From: Acidobacteriaceae bacterium
Lineage (GTDB): Bacteria > Acidobacteriota > Terriglobia > Terriglobales > Acidobacteriaceae
DNA length: 64,000 bases
Reading direction: 5' to 3'
NCBI GenBank assembly: GCA_903642225.1
Contig: CAHJWI010000009.1
Span: 1-64,000 of the forward strand
The notes under the pieces are model-generated. The model was not told where the DNA came from. It ran no database searches and saw only the letters and a list, made by a program, of their open reading frames with translations. The position numbers and the translations under genes were made by a program. Shown in pieces: positions 1 to 8,830 of this stretch; the first letter of the stretch is position 1, and each line of letters starts with the position of its first letter.

Positions 1-39
1 CCCACAGGTTGCGCCCTTCTGCTTTTGCCTTGGATGACC

Positions 40-423
40 TCAGGAAGCGGAGTGGAAACCGAGCGCACGCAAATACAATGTCCAGGCACCCATGGCCGCT
101 GCAGCCACCACTACGGCGCCCAACGCCACCAACCAACCCTTGCGCGTCAGGGTTCGTTTGTTCTTTGCGTTGATCGTGAAGATCTGGCCATCCCCGACGT
201 CGACCGTGACGATCAGGATGGCGAGGTAGAGAAGCACCGGTGGCAGCACCACGCCTTTGGTGTAGTACCGCAGCGCACCTCCGCTGGCCAGCGCCCTGTG
301 CACCGGCTGAACCATGCCGATGTAGGCAACGAACGCTGCAACAGCGGCAATGAGGATGGAAGCGACCGCTCTTTTGCGAGCTGCCGGGTCAGATGGAAGC
401 AGCGTTGTGTTCGAACCTGGCAT
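40..423 (-). CDS. small hypothetical membrane protein
   Basis: I do not recognise the family. The protein is about 127 residues with three hydrophobic stretches: roughly residues 17-36, one in the middle after the YYTKG segment, and one near the C-terminus (VALGAVVVAAAAMGAWTLY). It is therefore probably an inner-membrane protein. I chose the ATG at 423 because an in-frame ATG further upstream (471) would overlap the preceding DoxX gene by 35 bases, whereas 423 leaves a 13-base gap with an AAGGCG-like Shine-Dalgarno region. It follows DoxX on the same strand and is probably co-transcribed with it. No function can be assigned. Confidence 0.6.
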   Translation of the reverse strand: MPGSNTTLLPSDPAARKRAVASILIAAVAAFVAYIGMVQPVHRALASGGALRYYTKGVVLPPVLLYLAILIVTVDVGDGQIFTINAKNKRTLTRKGWLVALGAVVVAAAAMGAWTLYLRALGFHSAS

Positions 424-436
424 GGGCGTCTTCGCC

Positions 437-832
437 TTAGAGGGAGCGGGTGACCAGCGGGTCGGCGGCAAAGATGCCCAGGAATGACGCGCGATACGCG
501 AAAAGCAGAAACCCTTCCAACACGACTACAAGCAGCGCTACAGGAATACCGCTGGGTGCCAGAAACAGGTGGAAGAGCAGGATGTTGACCACGATGGGCG
601 CTAGCAGCGTGAGGCCGAGCGGGACGAAGCGGCCCACCAGCAGTAAAAGGCCGCCGACGATCTGCACCAGGCCGATCACCTTCATGTAGCCGGTGGTGCC
701 GACGGCCTGCATGAACAGGCCTGCGTTGCCGGCCATGGGCTGCATGGGTAGGAAGTGGAGGATGATGTTGCTGCCGAAGACAACGAACGCAAGGCCGAGC
801 AGGATGCGGGTGATGAGAATGGCATATTTCAT
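437..832 (-). CDS. DoxX family membrane protein
   Basis: This is a polytopic membrane protein of about 131 residues with four hydrophobic helices, typical of the DoxX/SURF4-like family. The N-terminal ARILLGLAFVVFG-like helix and the later GGLLLLVGRFVPLGLTLL segment match the family pattern as I know it. DoxX-like proteins are small quinone- or redox-associated membrane proteins, but the role of this subgroup is unclear. The start at 832 is favoured over an ATG seven codons upstream because GGAGG lies at the right distance before it. It is divergent from the YjbR-like gene at 922 and upstream of the small membrane protein gene ending at 40. Confidence 0.85.
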   Translation of the reverse strand: MKYAILITRILLGLAFVVFGSNIILHFLPMQPMAGNAGLFMQAVGTTGYMKVIGLVQIVGGLLLLVGRFVPLGLTLLAPIVVNILLFHLFLAPSGIPVALLVVVLEGFLLFAYRASFLGIFAADPLVTRSL

Positions 833-921
833 GGGATTTCCTCCAGGGGGCACGAACGTCCGCCTTCAGGTTCGGCAGCCAGGCTTTAGGATGCAGGAGG
901 AGGCGGCTGGAGGCCAGCGAA

Positions 922-1383
922 ATGTTTGAGGAACACACGGCGTTCGCCCAGGCGGTACGCGGTGGTCTGCTTAAGCTGCCACGAGTGACGGAGACCGTGC
1001 AATGGGGTGGGCTGCACGTGTTCTGGGTGCTGGAGAAGGCCGTGGGTGGCAAGATCTTCGCGATTTTGAATGTAGAACCGACAGACGACGTTGTGGTGTC
1101 GTTTGCTGCGGGCCCGGTACGTGCGCCGCAGCTGCTGGAGGTGGACGGCGTGCGGCCGGCACCGCACCTAGCACGGGCGCACTGGGTATCGCTGACGGAC
1201 TGGCAGGTGATGACTCGCGCGGAGCTTACAGCGGAGTTGCAGGCGGCGCACGCTTACGTGAGCGGGCGGCTGCCGCCGCGGGTACAGCGACTGCATGATC
1301 TGAGCTTGAACGAGTACCGCGAGGTGTTGCGGGAACGACGTGCGGAGGCAAAGCAGCCGTGGCAACGCAAGCAGGTCACGTAA
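922..1383 (+). CDS. MmcQ/YjbR family protein
   Basis: The protein is 153 residues and carries the YjbR-like pattern: an N-terminal helix, then LPRVTETVQWGGLHVFWV, a GGKIFAILN strand, and the C-terminal PAPHLARAHWVSL segment where the family usually has a conserved Tyr/His-Trp-Val motif. Members of this family adopt a double-wing DNA-binding-like (CyaY-like) fold; their biological role is poorly known. A GGAGG sequence lies about nine bases before the ATG. A strong hairpin terminator follows the stop codon directly, so the gene is probably monocistronic. The tail rich in Arg, Lys and Gln after about residue 115 is longer than in the shortest family members. Confidence 0.8.
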   Translation: MFEEHTAFAQAVRGGLLKLPRVTETVQWGGLHVFWVLEKAVGGKIFAILNVEPTDDVVVSFAAGPVRAPQLLEVDGVRPAPHLARAHWVSLTDWQVMTRAELTAELQAAHAYVSGRLPPRVQRLHDLSLNEYREVLRERRAEAKQPWQRKQVT

Positions 1384-1384
1384 G

Positions 1385-1420
1385 ACGGCCACCGAAGGAC
1401 AGTCCGGTGGCCGTTTGCTG
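1385..1420 (+). terminator. Rho-independent terminator after the YjbR-like gene
   Basis: A perfect 10-bp stem (ACGGCCACCG at 1385-1394 with CGGTGGCCGT at 1405-1414) encloses a 10-base loop and is followed by TTGCTGTTGT. It begins two bases after the stop at 1383. It lies between converging genes and could also slow transcription from the minus-strand receptor gene ending at 1452, although the minus-strand side has only a short T-run. Confidence 0.75.
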
Positions 1421-1451
1421 TTGTCGCTGCAGTCCTTGAAAAGTCAAATGG

Positions 1452-4400
1452 TTAGAAGGTGAGCCGCAGGCTGAGCTGGGCGTTGCGTGGGCCGGCAGAT
1501 GGGCCGTAGCTAGTGTTGGCGTCCTGTGTGTTGCTGATGACGCCAAAGGTATTGGAGCTGATGTTGGTGGCGGGGTTGGCCAGATTTACATGGTTGAAGA
1601 GGTTTGCATACTGCGCTTCAAAGCGCAGGTTTGCCCTTTCGGTAATGGAAAAGTTCTTACCGAGTGTTCCAGCAAAGGTGACGGTACCTGGGCCGACGAG
1701 CTGACCCACAGGGCAGTTGCCAAAGCGGCCTATGTTGTCGAGCGGAGCGGCGAAGGCTGCCGGGTTGAAGTAGGCCGCGCGACTACGGTTTGCAGGGACG
1801 GAGCTGACGCCAGTGCAGTCCGGACGCTGCGCCGTGGTGACGCCGCGTACCAGAACACCGGTTCCTGAGGGATCGGTACCGGAGAAGCTGGGCGTGAGAA
1901 AGCTGCCGCTCTGCCAGAGCTGGATGCCGGCGATGTTCCAACCGCCGAGGACGAGGTTGGTTGCGTAATTGATGTTGCCGCCAAAGTGCTGGCCGCGGCC
2001 GTAGGGCAGGTCGTATTGGAAGGTGCCGACGAAGCGGTTGCGGCGGACGTAGATGACGTTGCCGTAGTCGGAACCTTCGTTGAAACGGTCGAGGATGGTG
2101 GCACCGTTTTCTGCCGTGAGCGAGGTGGGCACCGCGCCGAGGGCGTTGGACACGTCGTGCGCGAAGGTGTAGTTGGCGTCGAGCGTAAGGCCTTTGACGT
2201 AGCGTCGTTCCGCCTCAATGGTAAGCGCCTGGTACTTGGCGCTGGGCCCGTTGGAGCGTGTAAGGACGGCGTTGAAGTTGTTGAATGGCAGGCCGTTCTT
2301 GGCCACGTAAGCGGAGTAGCCGAGGGTGTTGGCCGGGATCTGATTCAGGTCCGGGCTCTGGATGAGCTGTGTGGTGTGCGAGCCCGTGTAGCTGGCGCGC
2401 ACGACCGTGGAGAAGCCGACGTTCTGCTCGACCGACGCGTTCCACTGAATCTGCCGTGGGTCTTTCAGGTCAATCTGGTTGGCACGGCGGTAGTCCGGCT
2501 TGCCTGCCTGGCCGGCTCCGGCGCCGGTGGGAAACACGTTGGGGAACTGCAGGATCTGGGTGGCGGAATCCTGAAAGATGAGGTAGTTGCTACTGGCAAC
2601 GCCGGCAAGTGAATACAGGACGGAGCCGAGGACGGGGACGGTATACGCGCCTACGCCGGCATGCACCACCGTTTTTTGCTGGTGCGTGGGAAACGGCAGC
2701 CAGGTGAAGCCGAAGCGCGGATCGACGTCGCCGTAGTACGTATGGCGCAGTGTGTCAGGCAGGCCTGCGGTCTGGTTGGTGACGATGGGTGTGTTGCCGA
2801 TGGATTGTGCGAAGACGGGCAGCACCTGGTTGAGACCTGCCTGACCCTGCACGATTACGCGGCCGCCGGGGTAGTTGGGATCGAAGTTGGCGAGCTGTTT
2901 GGTTTCGTCGTTAAAGGGCGAGTGGATCTCGTAACGCAGGCCGTAATCAAGGGTGAAGCTGGGCGACAACTTCCAGGAGTCCTGCGCGTAGAAGCCGAGG
3001 AAGTGCGAGTACGGCAGGACGTCGGGTCCGTCGATGGAGTAGTCGGTTGCCACAGGAAAGCCGACGATGAAGTCTGCCAGCGAGCTTGCGCCACCGGTTT
3101 TCAGGCCGGCGAAGGAGCCGTTGGTCACCTGGCCGGACAGGTAGTAGTCGCCGTATTGGTCGCCAGCGGTGAAGTTGAGGAAATCGCGGAAGCCATAGTG
3201 CTGGTAGTCAAAGCCGAACTTGAGTGCGTGGCGGCCAAAGGCATAGGTCAGCTGGTCGCTGATGTTCCAGGTAAGGTTTTTGGTGATGTGGGGACGGCCG
3301 TCGCCGTTGTTGGTGGGGATGCTGCCGTCGGAGAAGTTGAGCGCTGGAACACCGCCGCTGGGTGGCGCCGCGGGAGTGCCTGTGATGCTGGCATTTTGCA
3401 GGATGGTGCTGCCCTGCGCTGCCAGGGGATAGCCGATGTTGAAGTCTGCGACGGAGTAGCCGCCACGAAGCTCGTTGACGACCGACGGCAGAATCGTCCA
3501 GCTGTAGCTGGCGACAAGGTTGCGCAGACGCTGGCGGCTGTAGTAGGTGCCATTGGTGGGCACGTAGCTGGTGGAGCCATCTGTGCCGGTCTGCTGCAGG
3601 TTTTTGGCACCGAAGCGGGCCCAGACGCGGTGGCGGTCGGTCAGGTTCTCGTCAATACGGATGTCGCCGTTGTTGAGGGTGTAGTTGCCGGGAAAGTTCG
3701 CGTTGTAGTTAATAACGGCGCCGGGGGTGTTTTCTGCCGGGTACAGCGCATTGACCAGCGACAGAGCCGATGCATTCACCGGAACCTGGTTGTTAACGAA
3801 GAGCACTGTGGAGAACGGCCGGTAGAGCTGGTATTTGGTGTTGCTGCACAGGCCGCCGGCAAAGGTGCCGCCGTTGCCGGTGCAGAGCGCGCTAAAGTCG
3901 CCGCTGCGCTGGGCGGCGGTGGGGACGGCAATGGAAATCGAACCATCTTCCGGCCTGCGGGTGCCTTCGTAGTCGCCGAAGAAAAACGTCTTTCCTCTGG
4001 AGTTATAGAGGTGCGGCACGGAGAGCGGGCCGCCGATGAAGGCACCAAAGTCGTTGGCGTTGCGGCGGGGGTTGCTGCGCGTGAAAGGGTTGCTGGCGTT
4101 GAGTGCCTTGTTTGCGAAGAACTCGTAGATGCCACCGTGGAATTTGTTGGTGCCGGACTTGGTGGTGACGGTGATGTCAGACGGCTGGCCGAATTCTGCG
4201 GAGTTGTTGGCGGAGTTGACCTTGAATTCGCCGATGGCTTCGACCGAGGGAAAGAGATTGGCGCTGGGACCGTTGAAGCGAGCGTTCACCGTGCTGACGC
4301 CGTCGATGGAATAGCTGGTGCTGTAGGGGAATCCGCCGGCAACGGAGATGTTGCCGCTGGGATCGGTCTGCACGCCGGGTGTAAGCGTGCTGACGTACAG

Positions 4401-4895
4401 CGGCGAGGTGTTGTCGCTGGCGCGGAAGTTGAGTGCGAGCGTGTTGATGTCGTTGGAGGAGAGCGAGTGCGAGACGGTGGCGACGTCGCTGGTGAGCGCG
4501 GCGGTGCTGACGTCGATTTCAGTAGCGACACTGCCGGCGCTCAGGCGAGCGTCGAGCTTGAGCACCTGGCGTGCAAGGATGACCTGGTGTGGAAGGGTCT
4601 GGTCGCCAAAGCCGGCGGCGCTGGTGGTGAAGGTATAGGTGCCGGCGTTGAGGTCGAAGACACGGTAGTCGCCGCTGGCGCCGGTTTGGACGGTTTCCTG
4701 ATTGCCTGTGCCCTCGTTCAGAATGGTGACGGTGGCGTTGGGAATGGCTGCGCCGGAGTTGTCGAGGACGACACCCTGAACGGTGGCGAAGGTAGACTGC
4801 GCCGTTGCGGTGACGGCTATGGTGGCTGGAATGAGTATGCATGCGCTGAACGCAAGCGCGCGGCCGGCCTGGGAGAAAGGATAACGAGAAGGCAT
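1452..4895 (-). CDS. TonB-dependent receptor, Oar-like, with carboxypeptidase-regulatory domain
   Basis: An outer-membrane receptor of about 1147 residues. The N-terminus has a signal peptide (hydrophobic ALAFSACILIPATIAVTATAQ). It is followed by a carboxypeptidase-regulatory-like beta domain (VQGVVLDNSGAAIPNATVTI), a plug region with VTTKSGTNKFHGGIYEFF, and a long C-terminal beta-barrel ending in an aromatic residue (LSLRLTF), the usual beta-barrel insertion signal. Such Oar-like receptors are greatly expanded in Acidobacteriota and are thought to import large or unknown substrates using TonB energy. No substrate can be assigned. The ATG at 4895 puts the signal peptide at the N-terminus; an upstream extension to 4985 would add about 30 non-signal residues. 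No clear Shine-Dalgarno sequence is seen. The gene is divergent from the SDR gene at 5052. Confidence 0.88.
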   Translation of the reverse strand: MPSRYPFSQAGRALAFSACILIPATIAVTATAQSTFATVQGVVLDNSGAAIPNATVTILNEGTGNQETVQTGASGDYRVFDLNAGTYTFTTSAAGFGDQTLPHQVILARQVLKLDARLSAGSVATEIDVSTAALTSDVATVSHSLSSNDINTLALNFRASDNTSPLYVSTLTPGVQTDPSGNISVAGGFPYSTSYSIDGVSTVNARFNGPSANLFPSVEAIGEFKVNSANNSAEFGQPSDITVTTKSGTNKFHGGIYEFFANKALNASNPFTRSNPRRNANDFGAFIGGPLSVPHLYNSRGKTFFFGDYEGTRRPEDGSISIAVPTAAQRSGDFSALCTGNGGTFAGGLCSNTKYQLYRPFSTVLFVNNQVPVNASALSLVNALYPAENTPGAVINYNANFPGNYTLNNGDIRIDENLTDRHRVWARFGAKNLQQTGTDGSTSYVPTNGTYYSRQRLRNLVASYSWTILPSVVNELRGGYSVADFNIGYPLAAQGSTILQNASITGTPAAPPSGGVPALNFSDGSIPTNNGDGRPHITKNLTWNISDQLTYAFGRHALKFGFDYQHYGFRDFLNFTAGDQYGDYYLSGQVTNGSFAGLKTGGASSLADFIVGFPVATDYSIDGPDVLPYSHFLGFYAQDSWKLSPSFTLDYGLRYEIHSPFNDETKQLANFDPNYPGGRVIVQGQAGLNQVLPVFAQSIGNTPIVTNQTAGLPDTLRHTYYGDVDPRFGFTWLPFPTHQQKTVVHAGVGAYTVPVLGSVLYSLAGVASSNYLIFQDSATQILQFPNVFPTGAGAGQAGKPDYRRANQIDLKDPRQIQWNASVEQNVGFSTVVRASYTGSHTTQLIQSPDLNQIPANTLGYSAYVAKNGLPFNNFNAVLTRSNGPSAKYQALTIEAERRYVKGLTLDANYTFAHDVSNALGAVPTSLTAENGATILDRFNEGSDYGNVIYVRRNRFVGTFQYDLPYGRGQHFGGNINYATNLVLGGWNIAGIQLWQSGSFLTPSFSGTDPSGTGVLVRGVTTAQRPDCTGVSSVPANRSRAAYFNPAAFAAPLDNIGRFGNCPVGQLVGPGTVTFAGTLGKNFSITERANLRFEAQYANLFNHVNLANPATNISSNTFGVISNTQDANTSYGPSAGPRNAQLSLRLTF

Positions 4896-5051
4896 GGCAT
4901 GACGGTACGGCAGATGTTGTGAAGCGGCGGTGAACGTGCATTGAATGATTGCTACACGCTGCTGATGGCCGACACAGGGCACCATTCTTCTGTCAGGAAG
5001 GTCGCGTTGCCGCAGGCCGCGCCGGAGATTGCTGTACGAGTTGCGGGTAGC

Positions 5052-5864
5052 ATGGAAGGTATGGAATCGTGCCCGGCGAAGTTACAGGGTGTCCAGCTCT
5101 CGTTGGCTGGTCGCACAGCGCTCATTACGGGTGGATCGCGCGGCATTGGTGCGGCAACGGTGCAGCTGTTTCGGCAGGCGGGCGCGAAGGTGGCGTTCAG
5201 CTATCGTGCGGCGCAGCAGCAGGCTGAGGCGCTGGTGGAAGAGTGCGGTGGAGCTGCCGTGTGCCATGCGCTGCGGCAGGAGCTGCAGACGGCTGAGGAT
5301 GGGCAGGCGCTGGTGGATGCTGCAGTTGCGACGATGGGCCGGGTGGATTGCCTCGTGGTGAACCATGGCATTTGGCCGCCACAGGATGTGCCAGTGAGCA
5401 CCATGTCGGATGCGCAGTGGCGGAACACCATGGGCATCAATCTGGACAGCGCTTTTGGCCTGGTGCGCGCGGCAGTGGCGCACATGCAGGGGAGCGAGAC
5501 GTTGCCGCGGGGCCACATCGTGCTGGTCAGTTCCACGGCAGGGCAGCGTGGCGAGGCCTTCCATGCCGACTACGCCGCCAGCAAGGGCGCGCTCATCAGC
5601 ATGACCAAGGGGCTTTCCACGGAATTAGCACCACGCGGCATCTACGTGAATTGCGTGGCGCCGGGGTGGGTGGAGACCGACATGAGCCGTGACGCCCTGA
5701 GCGACCCGTCGGCGTCCAAGAGAATATTCGGCACGATTCCGGTTGGGCGGGTTGGCACGCCGGAAGAGATTGCAGCGCCCATCCTGTTTTTGTGTACGCC
5801 GTGGGCGGGGTTTGTCTGTGGTGAGATCTTGAATGTAAATGGTGGCGCTGTGCTCGTCGGTTAG
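5052..5864 (+). CDS. short-chain dehydrogenase/reductase (SDR) family oxidoreductase
   Basis: A classical SDR of about 270 residues with a Rossmann fold. The dinucleotide motif TGGSRGIG is at about residues 26-33, an NHG motif (variant of NNAG) is near 104-106, and the catalytic Ser161, Tyr174 and Lys178 are in SSTAGQRGEAFHADYAASK. The C-terminal PGWVETDMS and GEILNVNGG segments are typical of FabG-like SDRs. The substrate cannot be told; resemblance to 3-oxoacyl-ACP reductases is general. Start codons at 5052 and 5061 are both possible, and GGAAGG lies very close to the latter. An upstream in-frame extension to 4941 would overlap the divergent receptor's promoter region and is unlikely. The next gene starts four bases after the stop. 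Confidence 0.88.
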   Translation: MEGMESCPAKLQGVQLSLAGRTALITGGSRGIGAATVQLFRQAGAKVAFSYRAAQQQAEALVEECGGAAVCHALRQELQTAEDGQALVDAAVATMGRVDCLVVNHGIWPPQDVPVSTMSDAQWRNTMGINLDSAFGLVRAAVAHMQGSETLPRGHIVLVSSTAGQRGEAFHADYAASKGALISMTKGLSTELAPRGIYVNCVAPGWVETDMSRDALSDPSASKRIFGTIPVGRVGTPEEIAAPILFLCTPWAGFVCGEILNVNGGAVLVG

Positions 5865-5868
5865 CACC

Positions 5869-6792
5869 ATGTGGGGAGTTGCCTTGCTCAGGTTGGGTTG
5901 TAGTTTGCTGGTGGTAGTGATGCTGGGCGGTGTTGGGAGTGGTGTGGCGCAGGGGAACAACCCGCCCAACCCGTCAAAAAAGACGCAGAAGACCAAAGGC
6001 CCGACGGTGGATCAGCTGCCGCCGCCAAAGCCGGACGTGTTGCCGGAGAACGAGCGCATTGTCGTAAAGCAGACGTCGACCGATGGCACCGGTGAGGCGC
6101 ATGCACGGCAGATGCTGCAGCAGATGGCTGACGCCATCGGGGGACCGCGGCGCATGTCACGGCAGGATTACCGGCTGGAGGGCCGGACGGCAACCTTCTT
6201 CAAGAACGAGGCGACGGGTTCGACGGAGTACGTGCTGTATCACCATCCACTGGCTGGCAGCACGTACGAGGATCGAGTGGAGCTGACGAAGAAGCGCTCG
6301 GTCGTGCAAATCTGGACGCCGACCGAAGGCTACGAGCTGACCTACAAGGGCCGAACGGAGCTGCCGAAGGTGGACCGGGAGGCGTATTTTCGCCGAACTC
6401 AGTACTCGCTGGATGCGCTGCTGACAACGTGGGTAGCAGACCCGGATGCGCTGATCATCGACAATGGCCAGAGCCTGGTGGCGCGGCGGCAGGCAGAGTC
6501 GGTGACGATCATTAACAAAAACAACGAGAGCGTTACGATCGACATTGAGGCGGAGACGAAGCTGCCGATTCGGCGCTCGTTCAAGTTTCGCAATGCCACT
6601 TATAAAGACTTCGACGAAGACGTGGAGGAGTACAGCGATTGGCACACGGAGAGTGGGATTCCGGTGCCGTTTGCCACCACGCGATACTTCAACGGCGACA
6701 TGGCGTCGCAACGGTTTGTGACGAAGATTGAGTTCAAGCCGGTAGATATGTCACTGTTTGCGGCAGACGCGAAGATCGGCAAACACAAGTAG
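5869..6792 (+). CDS. secreted outer-membrane lipoprotein-sorting (LolA-like) protein, function unknown
   Basis: An exported protein of about 307 residues with a signal peptide in the first 30 residues (hydrophobic core LLVVVMLGGVGSGVAQG), then a Pro/Lys-rich linker up to about residue 55. The mature part, with repeated beta-strand patterns such as YRLEGRTATFF, VVQIWTPTEGYELTY and PIRRSFKFRN, resembles the LolA-like/DUF4292-like outer-membrane lipoprotein-sorting fold. That assignment is by pattern only. The start at 5869 lies four bases after the SDR stop; another ATG at 5839 would overlap the SDR gene. A short tandem repeat begins inside the final codons and continues past the stop. Confidence 0.6.
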   Translation: MWGVALLRLGCSLLVVVMLGGVGSGVAQGNNPPNPSKKTQKTKGPTVDQLPPPKPDVLPENERIVVKQTSTDGTGEAHARQMLQQMADAIGGPRRMSRQDYRLEGRTATFFKNEATGSTEYVLYHHPLAGSTYEDRVELTKKRSVVQIWTPTEGYELTYKGRTELPKVDREAYFRRTQYSLDALLTTWVADPDALIIDNGQSLVARRQAESVTIINKNNESVTIDIEAETKLPIRRSFKFRNATYKDFDEDVEEYSDWHTESGIPVPFATTRYFNGDMASQRFVTKIEFKPVDMSLFAADAKIGKHK

Positions 6793-6853
6793 CACGTTTG
6801 GCAAAGACAAGTGCAAGATAGGCAAAGACAAGTGCAAGATAGGCAAAACATAG
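6778..6853 (+). repeat. 21-bp tandem repeat spanning the 3' end of a gene
   Basis: Two perfect 21-bp copies of GGCAAAGACAAGTGCAAGAT plus A lie at 6800-6820 and 6821-6841. They are flanked by a degenerate copy starting at 6778, inside the last codons of the preceding gene, and a partial copy at 6842-6853. The stop codon at 6790-6792 lies in the degenerate first copy. The array looks like slippage-driven growth of the gene's 3' end. Confidence 0.85.
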
Positions 6854-6950
6854 GTGGCAAGTGGGCGCGGTCAGGAACGTTGTGCGAGCACCACTGGTGA
6901 GAGCTGCATCTTTTGTGAATAAAGTTGTGGCAAGGCAGGAGTTTAGAGGT

Positions 6951-7808
6951 ATGGCCCGTTTGTTCTCATCCCGTGTCTCAACACTGACCGTGGCGTGTAT
7001 CGCAACGTACGCTGCGGCAGGCACCGTGGCGTTCCTTTGCTGCACAGCCCTGGTCGCCGCGGCAGCGGGGCAAACGAAAGAGGTGCTCGCACAGCAAGAC
7101 GGAGCCGCACCCCTGGCAACGGACCGCATGCTGACGATGCCTGCAGCTAGCCTGTCGCCCGAGCAGATTACGCAAATGCAGCAGAGGCTGTTGGACTGGC
7201 CGCAGCTGGCGCGGTATCGCGATGACAATGCATCGCTGTTACCACCCGGGCCGGGACGCGTTGTGTTCTTCGGCGACAGCATCACCGACGCCTGGGGAAA
7301 AGACGGGAACCCGCCGTTCTTTCCAGGCAAGCCGTACATCAACCGCGGCATCGGCGGCCAGACCACGCCGCAGATGTTGATTCGCTTTCAGCAGGACGTT
7401 GTGGCGCTGAAGCCTGCGGCGGTGCTGATTCTTGCCGGCACCAACGACATCGCGGGCAACACGGGCCTGTCCACGTTGGGTATGACGGAAGAGAACCTGC
7501 GCTCGATGGTCGCCGTCGCGAAGGCAAATGGCATACGGGTTATCCTTGCCAGCGTGCTGCCGACCAGCGACTACCCATGGCGCAGAGGCTTGCACCCGCA
7601 GCAAAAGGTTCGGGACCTGAATGTGTGGATGGAGAGCTATGCGGCGCAGACCGGCAGCGTGTACCTGGACTACTACACGGCCCTGACAGACAAGGACGGT
7701 GGCATGAAGACCGGCACCAGCAAGGACGGCGTGCACCCGACGGCTGCGGGGTACGCCATTATGGGGCCGCTTGCGCAGGCTGCGATCGACCGGGCATTGA
7801 CGCACTAG
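6951..7808 (+). CDS. secreted SGNH/GDSL-family hydrolase
   Basis: A 285-residue exported esterase-like protein. It has an N-terminal hydrophobic signal or anchor segment (about residues 11-40). The SGNH blocks follow in order: block I FFGDSIT with nucleophile Ser110, block II with Gly in NRGIGGQT (about 132-138), block III GTND (163-166) with the oxyanion Asn, and block V DGVHP with Asp259 and His262. The family hydrolyses acyl or carbohydrate esters; the substrate is unknown. The secreted location and the neighbouring sugar-isomerase-like gene would fit carbohydrate ester hydrolysis, but this is inference. The ATG at 6951 has GGAG ten bases upstream and gives a sensible signal peptide; a GTG at 6861 in the same frame is less likely. 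Confidence 0.88.
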   Translation: MARLFSSRVSTLTVACIATYAAAGTVAFLCCTALVAAAAGQTKEVLAQQDGAAPLATDRMLTMPAASLSPEQITQMQQRLLDWPQLARYRDDNASLLPPGPGRVVFFGDSITDAWGKDGNPPFFPGKPYINRGIGGQTTPQMLIRFQQDVVALKPAAVLILAGTNDIAGNTGLSTLGMTEENLRSMVAVAKANGIRVILASVLPTSDYPWRRGLHPQQKVRDLNVWMESYAAQTGSVYLDYYTALTDKDGGMKTGTSKDGVHPTAAGYAIMGPLAQAAIDRALTH

Positions 7809-7939
7809 AGCAGTCGTGTGGTGAGCAGCGGAACGGAGTGGGCGAAGTATGTATCCAGGCTTGAGCATGGGTTGCCAGCTTCCTGGCCGAACCTGCGCGG
7901 GTTCCACCCGCACCGCAGCCACCTGCTAGCGTAGACATT

Positions 7940-8791
7940 ATGCTCCGCGGCATCAGTACCCACGTTTTTCTGCAACAACGTCTGCACGCCGGCCTGCTCG
8001 ACGCCATGGTTGCCGGCGGCGCACAGACGATTGAGATCTTTGCGGCGCGCCATCACTTGGACTACACCGATCGCGCAGAGGTCAAGGAGATTGCAAAATG
8101 GTTCCGCAGCAACGACTGCCGCGCAACCCTTCACCAGCCCCTGTATGACGGCGTGCAGGCACCAGCACAGTGGAGCAAGCATGTACCGGTGACGCTCAAC
8201 CTGATCGCAGCGGAGAAAGGCCGTCGCATTGAGGCGATGGACGAGACCAAGCGTGCGCTGGAGATCGCCGAGCAGATCGACATTGACAGCATCGTTTTGC
8301 ACCTGGGCACACGCGACGATGAGTGGGGCGAGCGCACGCTTGACCTGGCGATGACGGCGATCGAGCACATCAAGGCGTTTGCACATCCATTGGGCGTGAA
8401 GACGCTGATTGAGACACTGCCAAGTCCGGTCACCATGCCGGAGCATCTGCTGGACATCCTGCGCATCGGGCACCTGGACACGGTTGGCGTGTGCCTGGAC
8501 GTGGGCCACATGAACCTGCCGGGCATGCCGCCAGTGGCTGAGGCGTTCGCGCTGCTGGGCAAGAAAATCAAGGAGGTGCACCTGCACGACAATGCCGGGG
8601 AGCGCGATGAACACTGCTGGCCGGGTGAGGGCACAGTGAACTGGGACGCCGTGCGTGAGGGCATGGCGACGCTGCGGGTGGATGTGAAGGGTGTGCTGGA
8701 GATCGGGTTTTTGCCGGAGACGGATGCGAAGTCGGTGAGCGCACGGTCGGCAAAGACGTTTGGCATGCTGGAGGCTGTACCGGCGGCCTGA
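7940..8791 (+). CDS. sugar phosphate isomerase/epimerase-like TIM-barrel protein
   Basis: A 283-residue protein of the xylose-isomerase-like TIM-barrel family (AP endonuclease 2 superfamily). The expected metal-ligand strands are visible in order: IVLHLGTR (about 100-107), TLIETL with a Glu, CLDVGHMN with Asp and His, KEVHLHDN with His, and GVLEIGF with the last Glu. The first strand is RGISTHVF. Members isomerise or epimerise sugars or act as endonucleases; the exact substrate cannot be told. It lies 131 bases after the SGNH hydrolase and 39 bases before asnS on the same strand, so transcription into asnS is possible. Confidence 0.82.
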   Translation: MLRGISTHVFLQQRLHAGLLDAMVAGGAQTIEIFAARHHLDYTDRAEVKEIAKWFRSNDCRATLHQPLYDGVQAPAQWSKHVPVTLNLIAAEKGRRIEAMDETKRALEIAEQIDIDSIVLHLGTRDDEWGERTLDLAMTAIEHIKAFAHPLGVKTLIETLPSPVTMPEHLLDILRIGHLDTVGVCLDVGHMNLPGMPPVAEAFALLGKKIKEVHLHDNAGERDEHCWPGEGTVNWDAVREGMATLRVDVKGVLEIGFLPETDAKSVSARSAKTFGMLEAVPAA

Positions 8792-8830
8792 CGAGGAAGC
8801 CAGCGCGCAAAACCGATACACTGGACAGGT

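Noticed and set aside
2661-4922. A 753-codon plus-strand open frame opposite TonB receptor 1.
   Set aside because: It is antisense to a clear receptor gene; its protein is low-complexity Gly/Val/Glu-rich without family features. GC-rich codon use in the receptor keeps the opposite frame open.
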